This document shows positions 59,569 through 64,000 of a DNA stretch of 64,000 bases, piece after piece. This DNA is from Rhyacophila brunnea. Its lineage: Eukaryota > Arthropoda > Insecta > Trichoptera > Rhyacophilidae. A program made the position numbers and the translations under genes. The notes beneath the pieces were generated by a model. That model was not told the origin of the DNA. It was given only the letters and a program-made list of their open reading frames with translations, and did no database searches. Each line of letters opens with the position of its first letter. The stretch's first letter is position 1. The DNA is taken from contig JAGYXB010001801.1 in assembly GCA_022495005.1 (NCBI GenBank), forward strand, positions 806,001-870,000. Reading direction: 5' to 3'.

Positions 59569-60362
59569 GTAATAATAATTATAACATATTTATTTTGAAA
59601 TGCTTAATTAAAATTTTTTTTTTGCCATCTTCTGGCTTATTTTTTACAACGTTTTTCTTAGCTCGTATTCTTATGTGTCTGGTGGTTATTTGTCCGGTAC
59701 AAATCTTGCAATCGATTTTTAACCAATTTCTCGACTAGCTAGACATTTGAAACTTTTAGAATACATCAGAACACGATGCCAATGCATTTTTTATTACTTT
59801 TAGTAGAATTGAATTCATTTTCAGTTAATTCTGTTTTGTATAAAGAAATAGTATGAAGAAATCCGTAAAAAGTAAAACTTTTATTGGTTGCTAAGTGGGT
59901 CCTAGCAACTAAAATATTAATATTAATATATACGTGCGTTACTATGGAAATCAATATAACATTTCAGTATTAAATCTATCAAGTACAAATTTTTTTAATC
60001 GTTTAAGCTAGTCAAGTCAACAGTATATTTTACATTGTTATATAAAATACCACAAAGTATTCTGGTTTTACAACCGGACATACCTAACTAAAATTATTGT
60101 ACCTATAGGTATTTGGGGCTCCTTCCTAAGAAATATAGCAGTCATTATTTTATTATATAATATTATATAGAAGGTAGGTATAATATTAAAAACCATCTTA
60201 ATAAGTGTAGGTATATTTAAAAAAGGAAAGAATTCCTTCACTCTAATATGTATATCAAGGATAAATATTTTCAAGTGTTCATTTCATATCTTCCTCCTTA
60301 TTGTGATTTTTTAGAATGTTTATTTTAAGACAATATTATTAATGATTGTTTTTCTTTTACAG
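59569..60362. other. Intron end before the RPEL exon
   Basis: AT-rich with a pyrimidine tract TTTTTCTTTTACAG directly before the exon. Nothing else recognised. Confidence 0.5.
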
Positions 60363-60428
60363 CACTCAAGGTGAAGCTGATGCTGCGGAGACCGCTCAAT
60401 CAGCTGGTCGCGCAGGGAATCATGCCAC
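60363..60428 (+). CDS. Mrtf: 66-nt exon encoding the first RPEL actin-binding motif of MRTF
   Basis: Seen: a TTTTCTTTTACAG acceptor, 66 coding bases and a GTAAGT donor. With the single base carried over from the previous exon it encodes S-LKVKLMLRRPLNQLVAQGIMP and leaves one base (C) for the next codon, so it is phase 1 at both ends and divisible by three. The core RRPLNQLVAQGIMP matches the RPEL consensus (RPxxxEL), with Gln in place of Glu; the ending VxQGIMP is what I recall for the first RPEL of MRTFs rather than of Phactr proteins. Known for the family: RPEL motifs bind G-actin and control nuclear entry and SRF activation. The remaining RPEL motifs, basic box, SAP and leucine zipper are not in the window and must lie downstream on the plus strand. 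Confidence 0.82.
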
Positions 60429-60925
60429 GTAAGTACCTGCCTATGGATACCTTTTATGTATTATATATTTTTATTAAAACCAACAGTCACGGTTCTGTAA
60501 CATAGTTGATTGTTTAAAATTAAAAATATAATATATTTGAGGAGATAAGAATTGAAGGAATACAAGAGTAGGTACCTCCCGATCGAGTTGAGAAAATCGA
60601 CTTCATAGTTAAATAATAATATGCGACTGTTAATTCTATGTAATTTTTGCAAACATTCTGCATATTATGATACATTGTTCTCAAATCTATTATTACAATC
60701 CCAAGAAAAAAATATTGATACATATTTCTTTAGGTTTATTAATGTTTTAATTGTTTCACGGATGACAAGTTAGGCTAACACATTCATCGTTGATATAAAA
60801 ATAATAATGACAATATTTATAATTTAAGCAGTTATATGTTTGAAGCTAGTTTCACTTATAAACATGCTTATATTCGTAATATCATTTGCTTCCTTACTGA
60901 AGCGTTGCCAACAATCTCCTTTCAT
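60429..60925. other. Mrtf: Start of the next MRTF intron
   Basis: Begins GTAAGTACC. The next MRTF exon, expected to start by completing a proline codon, was not found before the window end. Confidence 0.5.
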
Positions 60926-61130
60926 TATGAGTGATTTTGCGCCGATCTTGTTGATTCAGTCGCTTTCTTGGTGGTGTTGCTACATCTGGAAGGCGCGCGC
61001 CCTCGCAGCCTCTTTCCATCGGTGCCACCATCACTCTTCTCTCCAGGCTGCTCGGATCTTTTCTTACCACGTGACCGAAGAATTCAAGAACGCAGACGTT
61101 CTTTCATGCCAAGCTCTTCCAGTACAGAAA
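60925..61130 (-). pseudogene. LINE reverse-transcriptase tail, frameshifted
   Basis: The minus strand reads LEFFGHVVRKDPSSLERRVM then, in another frame, DGKRLRGRAPSRCSNTTKKA. This is the FGHV-R-D-SLEK ... GRR-RGR-P-RW-D pattern of non-LTR polyproteins. The RT core is absent. Confidence 0.65.
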
Positions 61131-61656
61131 CATTTGTACGCCTGGCCGTCTCAATTCTCTTCCTTTCAGATTATCTGAAAGTCCACATGTCAGCACGCCA
61201 TAGGAGGATTGAAAATATTAGTTTTAATGAGACGTTATTCAGTGGTTTTTGGGATGCTGCGATTTTTCCATATCGTGATAAGATGACTCAGCGTTCTTGC
61301 TCTATTGTTTTTCTCGTTTAACGGATCTTTAAAAAATCCCCTTTCCTGTGAATTTATGTTTTTTCCTCTCATACAAAAAATGCACTTTGTAGTCGACTAT
61401 ACAAAATGTATATTATTCCTCATTACGGTTTCCCTAATCAAATCATCGTTTGTGTGATATTGTCAGCAGAGTTTAAGTTCAAGTTCACCATATTGAATGA
61501 AACTGACCAGCTTTGATCATTATTTGTCGAAACTACATGTAACATTAAGATTATCATTATGGAAGAATAACGGTTTCATTTTGTTAAAGGTTGCTCGAGC
61601 CTTTTCAGAATCGAGGTATTGTGTAATTATACTGCACGGGCACTGAAAGTATACTA

Positions 61657-61952
61657 CAGAGCGCTGGAGCGGACCCTTTTTGGAGTTGCTCCAGCTCCAG
61701 GGTCTGCTCCGCCTTTGCCTTTTCCATAAAAAAAAGTGAGGTGATTTATCACTCGGCAGTATTGCTGTATTTCAATTAATTCCAGTGTTGCAAAGTGTCA
61801 AAATATACTATTTTCATTGGATTTTAAGACCAAAATTTAATAACAAAAAAACATCCGGAGCAGTGGACTATTACAAATTTTTGGTGCTCCGGGTAAAACC
61901 CCATTGCTCCAGTGCTCCGTGCTCATGTTCCGAGCTCCGCTCCAACGCTCTG
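61657..61952. mobile_element. hAT-type MITE with 8-bp target duplication
   Basis: CAGAGCGCTGGAGCGGA opens and TCCGCTCCAACGCTCTG closes. Flanks GTATACTA (61649-61656) and GTATAATA (61953-61960) match at 7 of 8 positions. CAGAG ends plus 8-bp duplications fit hAT. Internal GCTCCAG/CTGGAGC words repeat many times. Non-coding. Confidence 0.85.
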
Positions 61953-61960
61953 GTATAATA

Positions 61961-62925
61961 TGCACATAAGACAAACATAAAATATTTGTAATATTTTGAT
62001 TAATACAAGTAATTTGATTGATAATCTGTTGAAGTATACGGAAATAATCTTAATATTATTTTTGTCCGAAATTTATTTTTACATATTTGCTGAAAATATC
62101 AAAATTTATGAGTAAAAGTACATCTGTGGCTCCTACGCGAATCACATAACTGACATAACAATATATTATTTGTAATATTTACGGGGTAATAAATTTGGCA
62201 ACTGACTGCAAATTATTTATTTTACTGCATATTCAATGTCATGTTCCGATCCAATGAATTACTGCTGTCGCAAAATGTGATCAACACCCATACTTATTTT
62301 GTTTTGTGACAGTAAACATGATCGTGTTTTACTGTTCGTTACTTTACCTTGCGCCATTCCCTGTCGGAGGTCGGCCACCGTTTGAGCGATCTCCACTTTA
62401 TCGACTGCCATCTGCAACAGTACGATGAAATTGCGCTTGTACAAATCACGGCGATTCGTAAGCCACGAAATGCAGTTTTCCTCTGCCACGTATTATACCA
62501 TTGATCTTTCCTTAGCTGTGAAGATAGTAGTTTTGTCCTCTAATAATGTGGCTAAGGTAGTTTTACTGTCAGAAGTTCTCGTTCCTTTCCAAATAATTTA
62601 GACTGTAAATAAAAGAAGCCATAGATACGTTTTCTATTATGACATTTGAAATTATTTAGCAAGCGTAGAAAGGAAGTATTGTTAAGTTGATAAACTTCAC
62701 AAATATTAACATCGCTTAGTTGCCCTTCCGATTTTCGTACTCACGCAATGGCGGCTATTTTTATGTTTACTGTGATTACTTACTCGAGTGCAGTTTTAAA
62801 AGCAAATGGATTTACACAGATTTTTCAACTAAATGATAATGGCAAAGTGTTGTATTATTGCCTGCTTATCGATTCATCGTGACGGGGTTGTCTTTTTATA
62901 CGTTCTGTAAATTACTAAATAAATG
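61961..62925. other. AT-rich stretch; nothing firmly recognised
   Basis: A 76-codon minus frame (62259-62489) with balanced composition (MAEENCISWLTNRRDLYKRN) might be a degenerate retroelement or gene fragment. No domain or splice context supports it. Confidence 0.35.
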
Positions 62926-62929
62926 TCGT

Positions 62930-63062
62930 AGCAGTAGTGTGAAGTTTTCTGCAAATGAACCTGCAATGTGAAGTCACCTGTGGCTAATTTAATCAGCGGA
63001 GTTTTATTTATGTTCGTACACACAGGCTCCACCTCTATAGAAAAAGGTTTTTTCAGCATCTT
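62930..63062 (+). repeat. Dispersed repeat R, copy 2
   Basis: Diverged direct copy of 50156-50300, sharing ATGAACCTGCAATG-GAAGTCAC and AAGGTTTTTTCA-CATC. Confidence 0.6.
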
Positions 63063-63205
63063 TGGTCCTTTCCCTTTCCGTTTGAGGACGTCGACAATAT
63101 TTACCTTGTCACTATATTATTAGATACTTATAAAGCCACGATATGAAGGTATTATCTCTCCGTAATATACTACATATGTAGGTTATACATTGGTTCATAG
63201 TCCAT

Positions 63206-63417
63206 CAGTGTTGCCATCTTTTTTATGCTGATTATAGTACAAGGCGTACAAATTATAGTATTTATGATAAAAATATAGTACAGGAACATTTTTCGTCTTG
63301 AATCCCTTAAATTTATAGTATTTTGGCATATTTGGCGTAAAATTATAGTATTTTACATTTTTCGCCGAATTAAAATTATGGTATTGTATTATAACTATAG
63401 TACGGTTGGCAACACTG
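63206..63417. mobile_element. hAT-type MITE, 212 bp, 8-bp target duplication
   Basis: CAGTGTTGCCA opens and TTGGCAACACTG closes. Flanks TAGTCCAT (63198-63205) and AAGTCCAT (63418-63425) match at 7 of 8. The inside carries several repeats of TATAGTA. CAGTGTTGCCA is a frequent hAT end in insects. Confidence 0.87.
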
Positions 63418-63679
63418 AAGTCCATAGACCATAGGAGAGAATTGCGAATATATAGCAGCGAACCACAGGTCTAGGCTATATAAATGTGTGTATTGTTGAG
63501 AAGGCATGCCATTATGAGTAATGCACTCTTTCCTACTGATTCACGCCCCTAAATATTTATATTGTTAGTTACCTACCTAGAATAAATTACCATTGGCTAA
63601 ACATATGGACTGGGGGAAAGATGTCAGCTACATGCTACGTAAATCAGGAAGTAGATGCAAATATACTTTAGTTACTTAC

Positions 63680-63855
63680 TTATTTCACCATATCGGCGGC
63701 CCAGTACGCCCGAGCTCGACTCGGTGAGGTTACAATATATTTTATGTGATTTTCTCAAAGCCTGGGTGTTTGTGATTGTTTCTCGTATATTACTAAATAT
63801 ACTACTGATTCACCACACCACTGTTATTGGGCCTGATGGCATGTTGTAATGTTAA
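63680..63855 (+). mobile_element. SINE (family S, copy 3)
   Basis: GCCTGGGTGTTTGTGATTG and the tail TTGGGCCTGATGGCATGTTG match copies 20555-20705 and 41465-41640. The tRNA-like head is partly deleted. Confidence 0.6.
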
Positions 63856-63864
63856 AAAAATATT

Positions 63865-63990
63865 ACGCTCCATCATTGTAGGATAGAGCAAGCACAAGGT
63901 CATGCCACTTCTCTCGGTCCATCGCCGCGTCCCACACCTCCCGCCGTGTGATACCTGTAACGCATAGTGACAGAATGACATGTTCGTCTC
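63865..63990 (-). pseudogene. LINE 3' tail fragment
   Basis: The minus strand reads TRREVWDAAMDREKWHDLVL, the DR-KW--LV signature at the C-terminus of non-LTR polyproteins. It may continue beyond the window. Confidence 0.55.
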
Positions 63991-64000
63991 TTCGTGATCA

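Larger units (their letters stand above)
43932..60362 (+). other. Mrtf: 16.4 kb MRTF intron, phase 1
   Basis: Bounded by GTGAGT at 43932 and TTTTACAG ending at 60362. It holds a 312-bp hairpin element, a nine-copy tandem array, an internally deleted LINE, a mariner and a 1.4 kb foldback element, all listed separately. I see no further exon with coding character in between; a small cryptic exon cannot be excluded. Confidence 0.7.

Overview
The window looks like nuclear DNA of an arthropod, most likely an insect. It is strongly AT-rich, its two coding pieces are short exons with canonical GT/AG splice sites, and mariner, piggyBac-type, hAT-type, LINE, LTR and SINE remnants fill the space between. 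Recurrent TAGGTACCTA-like and ATAATATTAT-like words resemble lepidopteran or aphid non-coding DNA, but I cannot fix the order from sequence alone.

Only one host gene is supported. Two plus-strand exons (43632-43931 and 60363-60428), separated by a 16.4 kb intron, encode part of a myocardin-related transcription factor (MRTF). The first exon is GC-rich and proline-rich. The second is a 66-nt exon carrying an RPEL actin-binding motif. Both are phase 1-1. The 5' end of the gene is not identified, and the 3' end lies beyond the window.

Region 1 (1-17.2 kb) is dominated by inverted structure. Two copies of a 1.5 kb TTAA-flanked element (A1 767-2284, A2 15687-17197) face each other. Between them lies an 8.7 kb palindrome (4985-13710) made of two head-to-head copies of a 4.2-4.5 kb element, C. 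The 8-bp word CTCATCAG occurs on the left flank, exactly at the centre and on the right flank, all in the same orientation. A second TTAA-type foldback element (B1) shares a TTAA with A1.

Region 2 (17.2-33.6 kb) holds SINE, hAT-type and LINE remnants, a CpG-rich MITE with an internal duplication, and a CpG-rich block near 28.5 kb that could be a promoter or a SINE.

Region 3 (33.6-36.6 kb) is a four-layer transposon nest: half of a B foldback element, interrupted by an LTR-retroelement remnant with AGATA target duplications, itself interrupted by a TTAA-flanked piggyBac-type element that carries transposase fragments and a LINE tail.

Region 4 (36.6-43.6 kb) has LINE tails, a tRNA-like SINE, a degenerate tandem repeat and a possible untranslated first exon close to the MRTF exon.

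Region 5 (43.9-60.4 kb), the big MRTF intron, contains a 312-bp perfect-type hairpin, a nine-copy tandem array, an internally deleted non-LTR retrotransposon, a nearly complete mariner with three one-base deletions and a 1.4 kb foldback element. Region 6 (60.4-64 kb) is further intron or downstream sequence with LINE tails and two short hAT MITEs whose 8-bp target duplications are still readable.
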